Source: Neocallimastix lanati (nom. inval.)
Lineage: Eukaryota; Neocallimastigomycota; Neocallimastigomycetes; Neocallimastigales; Neocallimastigaceae
Reading direction: 5' to 3'
DNA: 64,000 nt
Assembly (NCBI GenBank): GCA_016946835.1
Contig: JACVTC010000126.1
Location: 1 to 64,000, forward strand
Numbering within the stretch: the first letter of the stretch is position 1; the number at the start of each line of letters is the position of its first letter. The position numbers and the translations under genes were made by a program. Shown piece by piece: positions 46,310 through 60,175 of the stretch. The notes under the pieces are model-generated. The model made no database searches. It had not been told where the DNA came from and worked only from the letters and a program-made list of their open reading frames with translations.

Positions 46310-47296
46310 TTAAAAATAAATAGATGCTGTAGTAGTTGATGGAGCGATTGATGTTAAAGTTCGTCCTAATCCGGTAAGACTTGTTGTACCTGAAATTACA
46401 CTTAAAAAATTACTTTATAAACCTGATTTGCAGTTATTTCTCCGTTATATATATATAAAACGTACCAAATCGAAATAGTATATAGTATGATAAAATATAC
46501 AATTAAACTAACCATTCCAAATAATAATGAAAGTATTATTGATATTTTAATATTGTATTTTCTTGATTTCTTTAATTTATCATTGTAACGATTAATTTCT
46601 TTTATTTTCATTACCGAATGCTGAAACTGTCTTTATATTTGTAATAGCTTCAATGGCTATATTACCAGCTTCTCCAAATATATCACGAAGTTTTTTTAGT
46701 ATATTTTCTAATTAAAATAATTAAAAATTTATAAATGTTATTGCTAAAATTGGTACTATAATACCCATTTCTACATTTCTAATGTAAAAAGCCAGTTATT
46801 TATTAATGCAATATAATAACAAGCAATGGACGTTGTTATATTTACTATAAGACTTGAGAGAGTTGTTCCTATACCACTTTCTATTAATGATAAATCACTT
46901 ATTAAGCATGAAAGCAATTCACCTGGGCTTTGCTTTTCATGCCATGAAATATTTTGACTTATAATTGAATTAAAGGATAAAGATCTTATTTTAATTCCTT
47001 GTCTTGTAGAAAAATATAATAATAAAGTACGTTATATAGAAGATATAATAAAAGAAGATATAGTAATTAAAGCATATATAGTTAAATAGAATTTAATACT
47101 GTTTCAGATTTCATTATGTGTAAAAAATTTTTATTTCATTCAAATTCTTAATATCCAAGTTTCTTTTAATACTATCTAATGTATTATTTAAATTAATATT
47201 TGGATATTTGTTACTAAAATTTATTATATCATTATTACTATAGCTGCTATTTTTTAATGTTTAAAACAATTCTTTTAAAATTTTAATTTTTTTCAT
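46310..47296 (-). pseudogene. ABCB (P-glycoprotein-type) transporter, decayed
   Basis: The - strand starts at ATG 47296 (MKKIKILKELF). Matches to the ABCB membrane domain follow in order: TRQGIKIRSLSFNSIISQNI, SWHEKQSPGELLSCLISDLS, LIESGIGTTLSSLIVNITTS, IFGEAGNIAIEAITNIKTVS-AFGNE, NRYNDKLKKSRKYNIKISII and YNGEITANQVYKVIF. These correspond to the 'W.D...GEL..RL..D' and 'A.EA..NI.TV.AFG.E' signatures of multidrug exporters. Stops and frame changes are frequent (at least six), and the nucleotide-binding domain that should follow is absent; the sequence instead runs into a Ty3 remnant. Truncation by that insertion or by deletion is likely. Confidence 0.75.
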
Positions 47297-48365
47297 TATA
47301 AAAAGTGAGTGTTTATATACTAAATTTAAAGATTAAATCTAACATATTATATTTCTATAAATATAATAATTATATATATTTCATTTAAATTATAATATAA
47401 ATATATTTATATTATTATATAATTATATATCAATAAATCTATAATATATATTATTATATATATATTATTACAAACTAAATTAAAATCAATATAATATTAA
47501 AATATTAAAATAATACAATAAATTATTTTTTAAATTTATTAAACAATAATTTTTTTCATATTTATTTTATTATTTAATAATTAAACATTTATATATATTA
47601 TTTTATAGATTATAATAATTAAATATATATATATATATATAAAATATAATAATTATTGATTTTATATAATTTTTAGATTAAAGAAAAAATAAAAATTGTA
47701 TATTCTATACTTTATTTTTATTTTTATTTTTATTTTTTTATAATTTAATAAATTTAATTATACATATAATAGTATTTATATTTAAATAAAGATTATTTTA
47801 TTTTAAATATTTCATTTATTTTTTTTTTTTTGTTTTGTTTTTTTTTAATATTTTTTTTAATATTTATTTTAAATTTTTTTTTTTATTTTAAATATTTTAA
47901 TATTATTAGAAATATTTTATTTTCATTAGAAATATTTTATTATTATTAAAAATATTTTATTATTATTAAAAATATTTTATTATTATTAAAAATATTTTAT
48001 TATCATTGGAAATATTTTATTATTTTATTATTTAATATAATTATTTTATTATTGATAATTAAAAAAATAATAATTTTAACGAAATAATTAATTAATTAAT
48101 TATTTATTTTTTTTTTAAATTAATATTATATAGATATTTAATAAATTTTACTTTTGAATATTTAATTTTATGTACTATTTAATATTTAAAATTTTTCAAT
48201 TTTTTTTTTTTTTTTTTTTAAATTAGATTAAAATATTAAATACTTTTATTTCTTAAAATATATTTAGATTTATTATTATATATAAATATATTTTAAGCAT
48301 GCTTAATTTATTTTATTGCCATAATGAATTTTTTTTTTTTTTTTTTTTTTTAATGAAAGTTGTTA
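47297..48365. other. AT-rich intergenic with 20-bp tandem repeat
   Basis: No gene. A 20-bp unit (AAAATATTTTATTATTATTA) is repeated about six times at 47890-48030, and T runs occur near 47819, 48200 and 48330. Confidence 0.7.
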
Positions 48366-51300
48366 TTATTTCGAAATATTATTATCATTAATAAATTTTA
48401 AAAATATATCCTCTAAAGACGACTCACTTAATATGTAATCTTTAATTATATTATTGGATTTAAAATCTTCTAATATTCCAAACAAAATACCAATATTAAT
48501 ATTTTTTTCAATATAATATTTGTATCTACTATTTGTTTCTTTTATTAGTTTATAATTAGTATTTTTAAATAAGGAATTTAATTCTTCAAACATAGTCTTA
48601 TGAAATATATCATGATTTTCAGTTTCCAAATCTAAAACATAATATATAGCATAAGTTTGTGTTAAATATTCTAATGATCCTATACAACTTAATCTTCCAT
48701 TTAAAAGAATTGTTAAGCGATCGCAAAGTTCCTCAATTTCTTCCATCGAATGGGAAGTTAAAATTATTGACATATCTTTCTCATTTTTAATATTACTAAT
48801 AAAATTCCAAATAAATTTTCTTGTAAAAGGATCCATACCAGCAGTAGGCTCATCTAATATTACAACTTTGTAATTACTACATAAAGCTAATAAAACGGAT
48901 AATTTTCGTTTAGTACCTCCACTTAATTGATTTACCTTTTTATTTCTGTGTTCATCCAAATTACAGTAATGTATATATTCTTTTACAAATTTTTGAATTT
49001 GTTTTATTGGATATCCTCTTAATCTTAAAAATAATTCTAAATGTTCCTTTAATGTTAATTCATCCCATAAAACATCATTTTGACTACAATAACCAATATT
49101 TAAATCATTAAAATTATGTTTACTTTTTCCATTATAGTAAATATTTCCAAATGTTGGGAAATATACCCCTATTAAAATTTTTAAAAGGGTTGATTTACCT
49201 ACACCATTAGGTCCCAATAATCCAAAACATTCATTTTTATTGACATGAAAAGAAACATTTTCCAAAATTGTTTTAACGTATTTTTTTTCATTCTTCACAG
49301 GAGAAGGATGAATTTGACCATATTTCCATGAAACATTGGAATTGTTTATATCACCACATACTATATCTTTGGAATTAATCGTAAATTCTTTACTAATTGT
49401 TTCAACGCATAATGGGAAATTATTCTTTTCATTTTTTACTAATTTATATTCTTCATAAACATCTTTTTCATTATTTTTTAAATATTCTTCATTATTCTCT
49501 GATATTACTTCGGGAATATTAGTACTGTGATAATTTTTATTAAATACTTTTTTATCTAATTTAATTAATAAATTAAAATATAAAATTATGGATATAATTA
49601 ATGATAAAATATACCATAATATACCATTATCAAAAGAATAGAAAGTGTAAAAGTCTAATTTATATTTAGTTGGATCTATTATATGTAAATACTTTAAAGA
49701 GCTAATATAATTTATAATTGAAATTATACCATATAATGGATTAAATAATATGATAACAGAATTTAAATATATAAAAGCTTTATTAAAAATAACCAATAAT
49801 GGGTTATTACTATTTGATGAATAAAATATAGAATATATACCAAATCCAATTAATGTAACTATACTATTTAAATATGGCAAAAGTATATAAGCAGAAGAAA
49901 TTGTTTTAAACAAGAAGCTTAAGCAGTACTGTGATAATATAGTTCCTATTGAACTATTAAATAAAAAAAAAATTTTTTTTATAATAATAATATTTTTATT
50001 TTTATTAATAATCGAATGAATAAAACAAGTTTAAAAAAAAATAAAATCAAAATAAAATCAAAATTAAAAAAAAAATTATTAATTAAAATATTTTAGAAAA
50101 AAATTTTATCTATTTAATATTAAATTAAAAAATTTACCATATTAGTCCAGAAAAAATTAAAGTTAAGATAGATATAAAATCTAAAAAGGGTTCAAAATGA
50201 AATATTATACCAATAATAATGATCGATATCCATGTTATTGAAAACGAAAATATATCTTTTATTAAAAAGGATATCCAATATGAAGTGTTATCTACTTTAT
50301 TCATGTATAATTGAACTTTTATCATATTACTTTTTTCTTGAATAATTTGAATGCAACAATTAATTAAACTGAACATTAAAATTAAAGCAATACCTAATAT
50401 TGAATAATTCAGTCCTTTATAATTATCAATGAATGAATAATATGGGAAAGGATGTGATTTAACTGTTATACTTGAATTTGAATTATGTAATTTTAATATT
50501 ATATTAGAATTTAAATTTATGAGAGAGGGTAATGAATGTAATTTTGTTTCATTATAATATAAATCTGAAATATATTTAGTATCATCTAAAGAATTTATAG
50601 AAATGGAATAACTAAATTCTTTATTTCGAAAAATTGAAGTATAATTTGAGAAATTTTCAATTTTTTCTAAATTATTATATTCAATATTATCACTTGGAAA
50701 TAGATTTTCAATAAATGAAGCATTAATATTAGATTTACTACTTTCAAAATTCCATTTTTGATTCTTATTTAAAAGTAATGAAGAGATTTCATGTTCCCCA
50801 AATTTAGTTAAAGAATTACTCTTAGAAAAGGAGTTTATTAAAAAAAATATAAATAATGATAATATAATAGGAATAATTATCGAATATATATTTAATAGTT
50901 TATTTCTAAAAAAAATTTTAAATCGAATCTTACTTATACTTAATATTCTTTCAATTGGAAAAACTTTCATTACATATGATGGCGATGATAAAATATTATT
51001 TTTTTTATCTATTGTAATAATATTTTTAAATCTATCCGAATTATTATTATCATCCAAATTATTACTTTCGGTGTCATTTATATATAAATTTTTTAAATTC
51101 ATATTAATATTTTTACTATTATTTTTGTTACTTTGGTTTTCGTTAATTTTTATAAAAAGTTCTTCAAGCGAAGGAGATTTAATAAAATAATTATTTAAAT
51201 AATTATTATTCTTTTTAAAATCATTTAAAGAATTAAAAAGTTTTTTAAATAAAGGGGTAGAATCTATTGGTAAATTCCATATATATGTGTTTTCTTTAAT

Positions 51301-54250
51301 TGATTTGGAAGAATCTTCATATTCACGATCACTAATTTCATATTTATGATTATGATTATATGATGCGTTTGGAATCATATTAATTATTAAATTATTTATT
51401 ACTTCCGGATGACAAGTTTCAACACAAAGATGATAAGTCATATTGAAATGATTTTTCAGAAATACACTTGTACCAAGACATAAAATTTCTCTGTTAGATA
51501 AAATTAATTTGCGATCTGCTAATATGTCTGCTTCATCCATATAGTGAGTCGTTAATATTATATATTTATCTTTTTTTATATTATTTAGTAAATTCCATAT
51601 TTTTCTTCTTGAGTTGGGGTCAAGTCCAGTGGTTGGTTCATCTAGAAATAAATATTTTGGATTTTTTAAAATTGCTATACCAATGGATAGCTTTCTTTTT
51701 TGGCCACCACTAAGATGCTTTACTTTAACGTTTCTTTTATTTAATAAATCAATGGATTCTAAAATTTTATTAACATCACTATGGATATTATTTAATCCAG
51801 AAAAGATATTAATATTTTGTTCTACAGTCAATAATTCAAATAAAATATTATTTTGCATACAAATTCCTAATGACAAATTAATATTAAAATTTAAATATTT
51901 GTTATTTTTAGTTAGTAAAAATATTTTATTTAATATATCATTAATACAAATTTTAATTTTTTTTTTTTTTATTAATTTTTACAAAATTAATAAATATTTT
52001 AAAATATATTTATAGAAATAAGGAATTTTAATAATATACTAAATAAAAAACTTTTAAAGTATTAAAAAAAATGGAATTTTTAAAAATATACCAAATAAAT
52101 AAAATTTAAAGTATTAAAAAATTGTAATCAACATAAAAAAATAAAATTTTTAAAATAAATCTAAAAAAAAAAATAATTAAATTTTTTATTAAAAATAAAA
52201 TATATTCTTACCCATGTTTTTTATTATATCATTTTGATTTTCAGTAAATTCTTTTCCATCATATATTACTTCTCCGTTATCAGCCTTCAATAACCCAGTC
52301 ATTATCTTTATTGATGATGATTTTCCAGCACCGTTATGTCCTAATAAACAAAATATTTCATTTTTATAAATTTTAAATGAAATATTGTTCAAAGCTAAAA
52401 TTTTTTTATCTTCAACCGAATACTCCTTATTAATATTTTTAATTTCTATAAAATTTTTCTGTTCGCCACTATTTTTTTCCATATTTTTTTGTTTTTTTTC
52501 CTGAATGAATAAACTACCCTCTTCATCTTCTTTTAAATTATTTTTAAGTGTAAAAATTTTTTTAATATTTCTAATATTACTAGTTTCAATAAATAAAACT
52601 ATAATAAAGTATAAAAAATTATTCCATAACATCATTAATATATATTTTTGCATATTACTATCTTTAAAAATATTATAATTCAAATTATTCCTTTTTTCCA
52701 TCAATAATAAATGTTCTAAAGCATTTCCCATGGTAACTGGTGAAAATAATATACTTCCATATATATTTAATTCTTTTGGTAAAAAATAAAATAATATATA
52801 TATAAATGAAATTAATGGGAAAAATAATTCATTTACTGTAAATCCTATTTTAGAACTTTTAAAAAAAGAGCAATATCCCATAAATATATTAAATATTGAT
52901 GTACTATAAATGATTTTAAGTATAAATAGCATTAATACGCTTTTCATTGAAAATGACTCAAAAATTAAATATATAATACATTCTATGAATATTAAACTAT
53001 ATATAAAGAACATATGTGAAATAAACCATGATATTAAATTGGATAATGGATTTATTCCGTAGAATAAAAGTAATTCTTTTATATTATTTTCATTTTCTGA
53101 TAAGATATACTTCATTATAAAGTACATCGAGAAATTAAAAATTAATTCGGTTAAAACAATAAATAATAATTCCTTATACGATATTGAAAAATTATTAGTG
53201 CTTATACTATATGGTAATTTTCCAATATTATACGTATTATTTAAAGTTATATTTAAATTATATTTAATAAGAGCCTCTTCTACAGCTATTTGTAATGGTA
53301 TGAATACAGAAATATAACTAGTTGAATTATAATTTCTTGATAATGAATAAATATCTTGTTCCATTAAAAAATCACTATTTTTTGAAAATATGTTGCTTAT
53401 ATTAATTTTTAATTTTTTTTCACTTTTTTTTACAGATGAAGAAATATTATTATTATTATTTTCAATAAAAGGATCGGGAATTGATGAACCATCAATTCTT
53501 AATGTGTAAACCATCATATCTGGATCAATTATAATACCAGCTATAAGAGAACATGGATTACTTTTATAAAACTTTTCTAATGATTCATCATTTTCAAAAA
53601 TTATAGGATTTATTTTCTTTCCTTTAAAAATATCATTATTAATTATAGATTTAATTATATCTGAATTTTTTTTGGAAACTACAAACCCAATATCATATTT
53701 ATTTTCACTATTTAATATTGAATTTTCTATAAAAACATTATTTGAAAATTGAACATTTTTAATTTTTTCATTATCCAAAATTAAGTTATTATTATATTCT
53801 TTAACTTTATTTATATCACCAGCTATAAAATAATAATGATAATAATAATATAAATAATATATTATGAATTATATAAATATTTATTAAAAATATTAGTACA
53901 TATAAACGTTATTTAAATATATTTATAAATATAAATACCATTATAAACGGTCAAAAGTATGTAAAGTAAAACTTCAAATATTGTAAATTTCAAATATTTC
54001 CTTCTATATAATATATTTTTATATATTAATGCTTTAAGCTGAATATAATTATTTTTACCCTATATAATAATATTTAATATATGAATAAATATATAAATAA
54101 TTAAATAAATAAATGATTTAATAAACAAATAAATAATTAAATAAATAAATGATTTAATAAACACATAAATAATTAAATAAATAAATAAACGTAACTAAAT
54201 AAATATCTATGTAAATATTTAATTAAATGTGAAATAATAAATTTTACCAT
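48366..54250 (-). CDS. ABCA-type full transporter, spliced
   Basis: Full-length ABC transporter of the ABCA subfamily (lipid or sterol movers), TMD1-NBD1-TMD2-NBD2. Exons that join in frame: 54250-54248 (ATG only, tentative), 54059-53939, 53822-52212, 51866-50138 and 49953-48366; introns start GTAAAA/GTATTT/GTAAGA/GTAAAT/ and end TAG. Total 5052 nt = 1,683 residues plus stop. NBD1 has Walker A GHNGAGKSS (~535), ICMQNN Q-loop, signature LSGGQKRKLS, Walker B LFLDEPTTGLD, H-loop TTHYMDEAD. NBD2 has GPNGVGKSTLL (~1410), LSGGTKRKLS, VILDEPTAGMD and TSHSMEE. TMD1 begins in exon 2 (FEVLLYILLTVY) after NYIQLKALIYKNILYRRKY, and large luminal loops follow in both halves. All catalytic motifs are intact, so it is probably functional. 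A paralog lies at 62857 on the other strand. Confidence 0.88.
49954..50137 (-). other. Intron in the ABCA-type gene
   Basis: 184 nt, donor GTAAATTTTT, acceptor TATTTAATAG, phase 2. It lies within the second membrane domain, between SILTLIFSGLI and CSIGTILSQYCLSFLF. Confidence 0.85.
51867..52211 (-). other. Intron in the ABCA-type gene
   Basis: 345 nt, donor GTAAGAATAT after ATGG, acceptor TTTGTCATTAG before GAATTTGT. It splits the glycine codon between NMG and ICMQNN of the first nucleotide-binding domain (phase 1). Removing it restores the Walker A to signature order. Confidence 0.85.
53823..53938 (-). other. Intron in the ABCA-type gene
   Basis: 116 nt, donor GTATTTATAT after TATAATG, acceptor ATTTTATAG before CTGGTGAT, phase 1. 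It follows the first membrane segment, as does the first intron of the paralog at 62984-63111. Confidence 0.75.
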
Positions 54251-54282
54251 ATTTAAGATAACTGAAATATTTAATATTTTAT

Positions 54283-54710
54283 TTTTTTTTATTTTTTTTT
54301 ATTTTATTTTATTTTATTTTATTCTATCTATACTTATATTAATATTCTTACTATTTATTTTATTTTATTTTATTTTATTCTATCTGTACTTATATTAGTA
54401 TTCTTACTATTTATTTTATTTTATCTGTATTTATATTTATATTCTTACTATTTATTTTATTTTATTTTATTTTATTTTATTTTATTTTATTTTATTTTAT
54501 TTTATTTTATTCAATCTGTACTTTATATTTAATATTCTACTATTTATTTTTATTTTATTTTATTTTATTTTATTTTATTTTATTTTATTTTATTTTATTT
54601 TATTTTATTTTATTTTATTTTATTTTATTTTATTTTATTTTATTTTATTTAATTTTATATTATTTTATTTTATTTTATTTTGTTTTGTTTTATTTCGTTT
54701 TATTTTATAT
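54283..54710. repeat. Minisatellite plus (TTTTA)n, upstream of the ABCA gene
   Basis: Four degenerate units carrying TCTGTACTT...AATATTCTACTATTTATTTT (near 54326, 54380, 54423 and 54513) are separated by TTTTA pentamers, then a nearly pure TTTTA array runs from about 54547 to 54705. In reverse complement the unit matches the array at 11500-12260. It lies directly 5' of the proposed ABCA start. Confidence 0.88.
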
Positions 54711-57521
54711 GTTTTAAAATTTTGATTATGTAGAAATAACGACATATTTATTATAAATTATACGTTTATTTAAATATTTAGTATATTATATAAATTTATT
54801 TTATTATATATATTTAATTTAGTATTTATGATTAGTGATGAATATCATTTTATATATTATTTTTATATGAACTTATATTCATGATTTAAATAAAGAAATG
54901 TAATGATATAAAAATTTTATTTTTTATTAATCAAAATCTTAATTTCAATTTTAAATAAAAATAAAATTGGTATACAAAAAATTTTAAATTTAATTACTAC
55001 AAATTAATAATTAATGTGTATAAAAAGATAAAAAGTGGATATTTTTATTAATAAAAATATATCCATCTAATTTTATTGTTTTTATATAAATAAATATTAA
55101 TAAATACAATTATATCATAAATTTTAAAATATATTTCCTTTTTGAAAAATAAATTTATAAAAAAAATAAAAAAATAATTATATTTTTTTTTTTAGAAAAT
55201 ATAATTATTATTATAAAACAATTAAGTTATTCAATAAATAATATATTTATTTATTTTATAATGCAATACATATTCATAAACAATAAATAATATATATATT
55301 AATTTCATATTGCAATATATATTTATATAAAAATAAAGTACTTATAAATTATAATGAAATATACATTTTATATTAAATAAATATTCAATTATGGTATAAA
55401 TAAAATATAATATATATAAAATATAGCATATATAAAATTTATTAACATTATTAATATTAAATAATAAAAATAAAGTTAAAAAATAAAATAAAAAAAAATA
55501 AAAAAATATATATATATAATATATAAAATAATAAAAAATATATAAAAAAATATATTATATAAAAAATGTAATACTCTATCAAAAGATTGTATATATCAAA
55601 TATTAAAAAATATTTAAAATTATAAATATAAGGATTTATTTTAATATATTAAAAAGATAATAAAAATAAATATTTAAAATGATTAAATAAATAATAATCA
55701 ATTTAGATTTATTTAATTTTATAAAAAAGAATTTCATAAATCTAATGTAAAACAAAAATATTTAATAAAGTTAGACAACTTAATAATTAAATATATTATT
55801 TAAATTTTATATTAATAAAAATAAAAACTACAATGATAAAAAAAAATATTTATAAATATATAACGAATATATCATTTATTATAAAATAAATTATTGAAAT
55901 AAACAAAATACAAGCTTAAATGATAAAATATAAAGTAAAAAAAAATTAAGCATCAAAGTAAAAGTTATAAACTACATAAAAAATAAATAAAAATTAAAGT
56001 GAAATAAAATAAAAATTGATTAGATATAAAAATATTTTTCGTATAATATTAATATTTAAATTATTTTTGATTGTATTTTTAAAATTTAAAACAAAAATTC
56101 TTCGTATATAATAATTAACGAAATTATTATAAATTTCATAATTTTCATAATTTCCGAATTAAAATATTAATTCAAATTACCCAAAAATTGTTACAAAAAT
56201 ATTTAAATGCTTTAATATGTTTAATATTTTATTAATTAATAATAATGGTGATATGTCCACAATGAAATATATATATATACCCAACTTAATAATCCAATAA
56301 ACTTATCTCGAAATAAAATTCCATATCACGTTGTTTACATAGTTTATAACTTAGTGATTTCTACATTTACTAATGATTGGATTTTATATAGTTGTTTATT
56401 TTATAAAAGTAGTAATGATAATATTTATATAATAAATATGTTCTAAACAATTTTATGGTTAATAGCACAAATGTTAGAAGTTATCCTATCTGAATAAATT
56501 TATTCTACATTACCAGTCTTATATATATGCTTTTTTATATTTTTTTAGTACTTAATTTTAAGATTAACTTACAAAATATTTCTTGTGCTACTTATTTTAT
56601 TAAATATTTAATTAAAGTTTCTAATTTTTATTTTTTAGATATTTTTAATATATTTGACAAATATATTTTGATTAAATATTGAATTGTTTATATGATATAT
56701 ATAAAAGTTTATATCTTGAAATCTAAATATATAAATAATAATTATTTAAATCGCATTTAAATATTGATTTTCTATTTATTATTAATTTTAAAAAACAATT
56801 GGAAAATCAATATTAAAAATTAAAATTCTATAATAAATAAAATTTAAAACTTTATTAAAGTTTAATAAATACTTAATGATTTAAATAAATTGTTTTATTA
56901 ATTTATTGAATGCAATTCTAAAAAGTGGAAATAATATATATAAAATATATTCCAAATTGTAAAGAAAATTCAATTTCGTTGTAAAAATAATTTTGTAGAT
57001 TATTAATTTTTAACTTGATCCAAATTAATCATGAAATTAACTACAGTTTTTACTGTATAATAATACATATCGTGGATAGAATTAATTAATAAGAACTAGA
57101 AAATATAATTTTAGATTATTTATAAAATCTGGTAGTAATTAAAGGTTCGAATTATATTACAATATAATTATGTTTTACTGTTATTTATGCTGGAAATTAT
57201 ATAATTGGAGTGATTTAGTAATTGCTATTCAGATATTATATCAATTTTATTTAGAGCAATATTTGAATTTTGTGAACTAGAAAGCTTATCTAACAAATAT
57301 ATTTATTATTAACATTAAATTTTGTCAATTGGTATATAAACAGTCACAATTTATTGTAGTATATTGTAGAAATACTAATAATAACAACATTATATATTTG
57401 AATTTAATCAACGTTCAATAACTATTAAGATATAAATAGAAGCAACAGAAGTTTTCGATTTAAATAACAAGAACAAAAGAAGCATTAGTATATATGTAAC
57501 AAAATATATATAATATATATA
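54711..57521. other. AT-rich intergenic region
   Basis: No gene, RNA or mobile element recognised over 2.8 kb. The sequence is A/T low-complexity with (TA)n stretches, for example near 55500-55560. Confidence 0.6.
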
Positions 57522-57749
57522 ATGGGAGATAATTATTTACATAATTGGTTTACTTTATTTAGTTTATATTTATTTTTATTATCTATGATAAATAATATTA
57601 AAATTTACTTATTTTCATATTTTATTATACATTCATTTAAATATACTGAATCTATAAATATTTACAGCTATATATATTTGCAGGAAATAACTCTGTATAT
57701 TATAATAATCTGCCAAACTAAATATATGAGTATAGATATAGTATTTTAA
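57522..57749 (+). CDS. Possible 5' exon of the Cys-rich gene
   Basis: A 75-codon open stretch starting MGDNYLHNWFTLFSLYLFLL with a hydrophobic leader that could be a signal peptide, followed by Ile/Tyr/Ser-rich sequence. It lies in the same orientation just upstream of the Cys-rich coding region, and a GTATAT donor-like site follows ITL near 57693, but no acceptor gives a continuous frame with 57806. It may be a leader exon or chance; no similarity recognised. Confidence 0.25.
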   Translation: MGDNYLHNWFTLFSLYLFLLSMINNIKIYLFSYFIIHSFKYTESINIYSYIYLQEITLYIIIICQTKYMSIDIVF

Positions 57750-57805
57750 AAAATTAATTATATTCCATAACTGTAGTATAAATAAAATGATTTAGCATAT
57801 ATTAA

Positions 57806-58414
57806 TTTGATGGATATGTTATAATCCAAATTCCCGACGAAAATGGTACTAGCAAAACAATTATTACTGCCTATCAGAGGCCATATGGTACAGAAGACAT
57901 TAAAACTGCGTATAGATGCAAGGGTGATGTATGCGTTTATGAAGGTTGCACTCATGCTTCTCAATGTCTATTTGGTATTTGTGCACTTAAAGACGAAGTT
58001 ACAAATACAACGCGTGATGTTCCGTTTGACAACCATATAAATGGTCTTTGTAGATACAATGCCCAAGCTAATATAACGGAATGTGATGCTGTCTATGTAA
58101 AGCAGACACTATTCCGAAAGAGTCGGGCTTATATGCATTGTGGTAAATTAAAAGGGGCATCATGTGTAACTGATGATGAATGTGCATACAATCTTTGCGC
58201 TAATGGACGGTGTGCAAGGTCATCGAATGGTCCATCAGATAGTGATAATATGATTATTCTTGTGTATATCTATCTAGGTATAACATTATTCGCTCTGGTG
58301 ATTCTGTGTCCATCTTACTGCTACTGTTATATTCACCAACCCAAGAACCGTAAAAAAATTGTATTATTCGCAGTAATAACGACTTTTCTTGTGTTATTGC
58401 TCTGGATTAAATAA
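57806..58414 (+). CDS. Cys-rich ectodomain membrane protein, 5' end unresolved
   Basis: Open for 202 codons to the stop at 58412. It begins FDGYVIIQIPDENGTSKT and has two Cys-rich modules: YRCKGDVCVYEGCTHASQC, LFGICALKD, then GLCRYN and HCGKLKGASC, VTDDECAYNLCANGRCARSS. The C-x(4,5)-C-x(4)-C-x(2)-G-x-C spacing is the pattern of a large family of surface proteins in gut fungi. A membrane segment (IILVYIYLGITLFALVIL), a basic Lys-Asn-Arg-Lys-Lys stretch and a second hydrophobic segment (VLFAVITTFLVLLLWI) end the protein. The extracellular part probably binds something, but no ligand can be named. A stop (57803) lies just upstream and no start codon or splice acceptor explains the beginning. Codon use is less AT-rich than the surroundings. 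Confidence 0.65.
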   Translation, partial: FDGYVIIQIPDENGTSKTIITAYQRPYGTEDIKTAYRCKGDVCVYEGCTHASQCLFGICALKDEVTNTTRDVPFDNHINGLCRYNAQANITECDAVYVKQTLFRKSRAYMHCGKLKGASCVTDDECAYNLCANGRCARSSNGPSDSDNMIILVYIYLGITLFALVILCPSYCYCYIHQPKNRKKIVLFAVITTFLVLLLWIK

Positions 58415-59831
58415 ATAATAGGCCAAAGTGTTAATATATATATATATATTTTTTTTATATTTAATTAGCCCTATTATTAATCAAGTTTCATCCTTTACGT
58501 ATTTATTTATCTATTAATTTACTTATTTATTTTGTAATTAGTGAATTATTTATGATAAATAAAGGACATATTAAAAATTATAAATTGTCTTTTTTTTGAA
58601 ATGAAAATTATGCGAAATGCACTCTATTTATTTTTATATCATATCATATATTGAACAAATGAATAAATAAATAAATGTAGTACAAATTAAAAAATAATTT
58701 TAATTATAATTAAATAAAATTATATTGTTATATTTAAATTACTTTTTACTATTTTGGAAGAAAAACTGTTTTAAGTAGAATTTTATATGTGATTTGTTAT
58801 TTAATTATATATTTAATAAAGTATAAAAATGCATCATATTTATGTCATTTTTTTATTCAAATAAAAAGTAACTCTATATTATGGTAATAAATATAATTAT
58901 AAATATTTATTTAAAATAATTAAATAAATATAAATTTAAAATTTTTTTTTTTTTTTAAAAAATAATATATATATATATATTAAATCAAATAAAAAAAAAA
59001 TAAATATTTTAAATTTTAATAAATAAAAATATAAAACATGGACACAATTATACACTCAAAATCAATATGCATATTATGATATAACTCGATTCTAATTTCC
59101 ACTTTTTGGGAGAAGCGATTATATTCTTTTTAATATTTATTTTTATTTATTTAGTAATAATAATTAGTTAATTAACAACTTAACAATTACATAATATAAA
59201 ATAATTTACATTTATACTAATTTATAATAAAGTTTTCATATAATAAAATATAAAGTTTAATAAAATATATATACATAATTAAATGTTATAAAATATAATA
59301 AATATTAGAAATAAAATAAAAGTTATTTAATATAATAAATTATTAATAATACACAATGAATTTCATATTTTTATGTTACCATTAATTTCCTAAATTCTAA
59401 TGATATTTTCACTAGCCACAATTATAATAATTTACCAATTTACAATTAACATAATTTTTAATATATTTATGTGTTTATAATAAATTAATTTTTATATTAA
59501 TTAAAGTTTTTATTTATATTCTATATCAATTATATCCAATTGATGATGAATTAGATTAAATTAAAATTAATATATTTTCAAAATTTTATTTTAAATAATT
59601 TTGAAACAAATAAGCCAATATATTTTAATTAAAAAATTAATAAATCGACTAATAAATTAATAAATCGACTAATAAATGGATAAATCATTAAATAAATAAA
59701 TAAATAAATAATTAATTAATTATATATACCTAATAAAATATAAACAAACAGAATAAAATTAAAAAAAAATAAATAAACAAACAAAACAAAAATAAAAAAA
59801 TAAACAAAAAAAAATAATTATAATAATAATT

Positions 59832-59949
<118 letters not shown>

Positions 59950-60009
59950 ATCCATTTAATTAATAGAATCAAGTTTATTAATTAATAAAAAAAATGATAA
60001 TGGAATAAT

Positions 60010-60175
60010 TTAATTTATATGTTTACTTTTATTTTATTTTATTTTATTTTATTTTATTTTATTCAATCTGTACTTATATTCATATTCTACTATTTATTTT
60101 ATTTTATTTTATTTTATTCAATCTGTACTTTATATTTATATTTCAACTATTTATTTTATTTTATTTTATTTTATT
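60010..60175. repeat. Minisatellite, two units, same family
   Basis: Two units with TATTCAATCTGTACTT and ATATTTATATTTCAACTATT or ATTCATATTCTACTATT, embedded in TTTTA pentamers. The reverse complement matches the 11500-12260 array and the 54283-54710 array. It lies about 2.7 kb upstream of the + strand ABCA gene. Confidence 0.85.
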
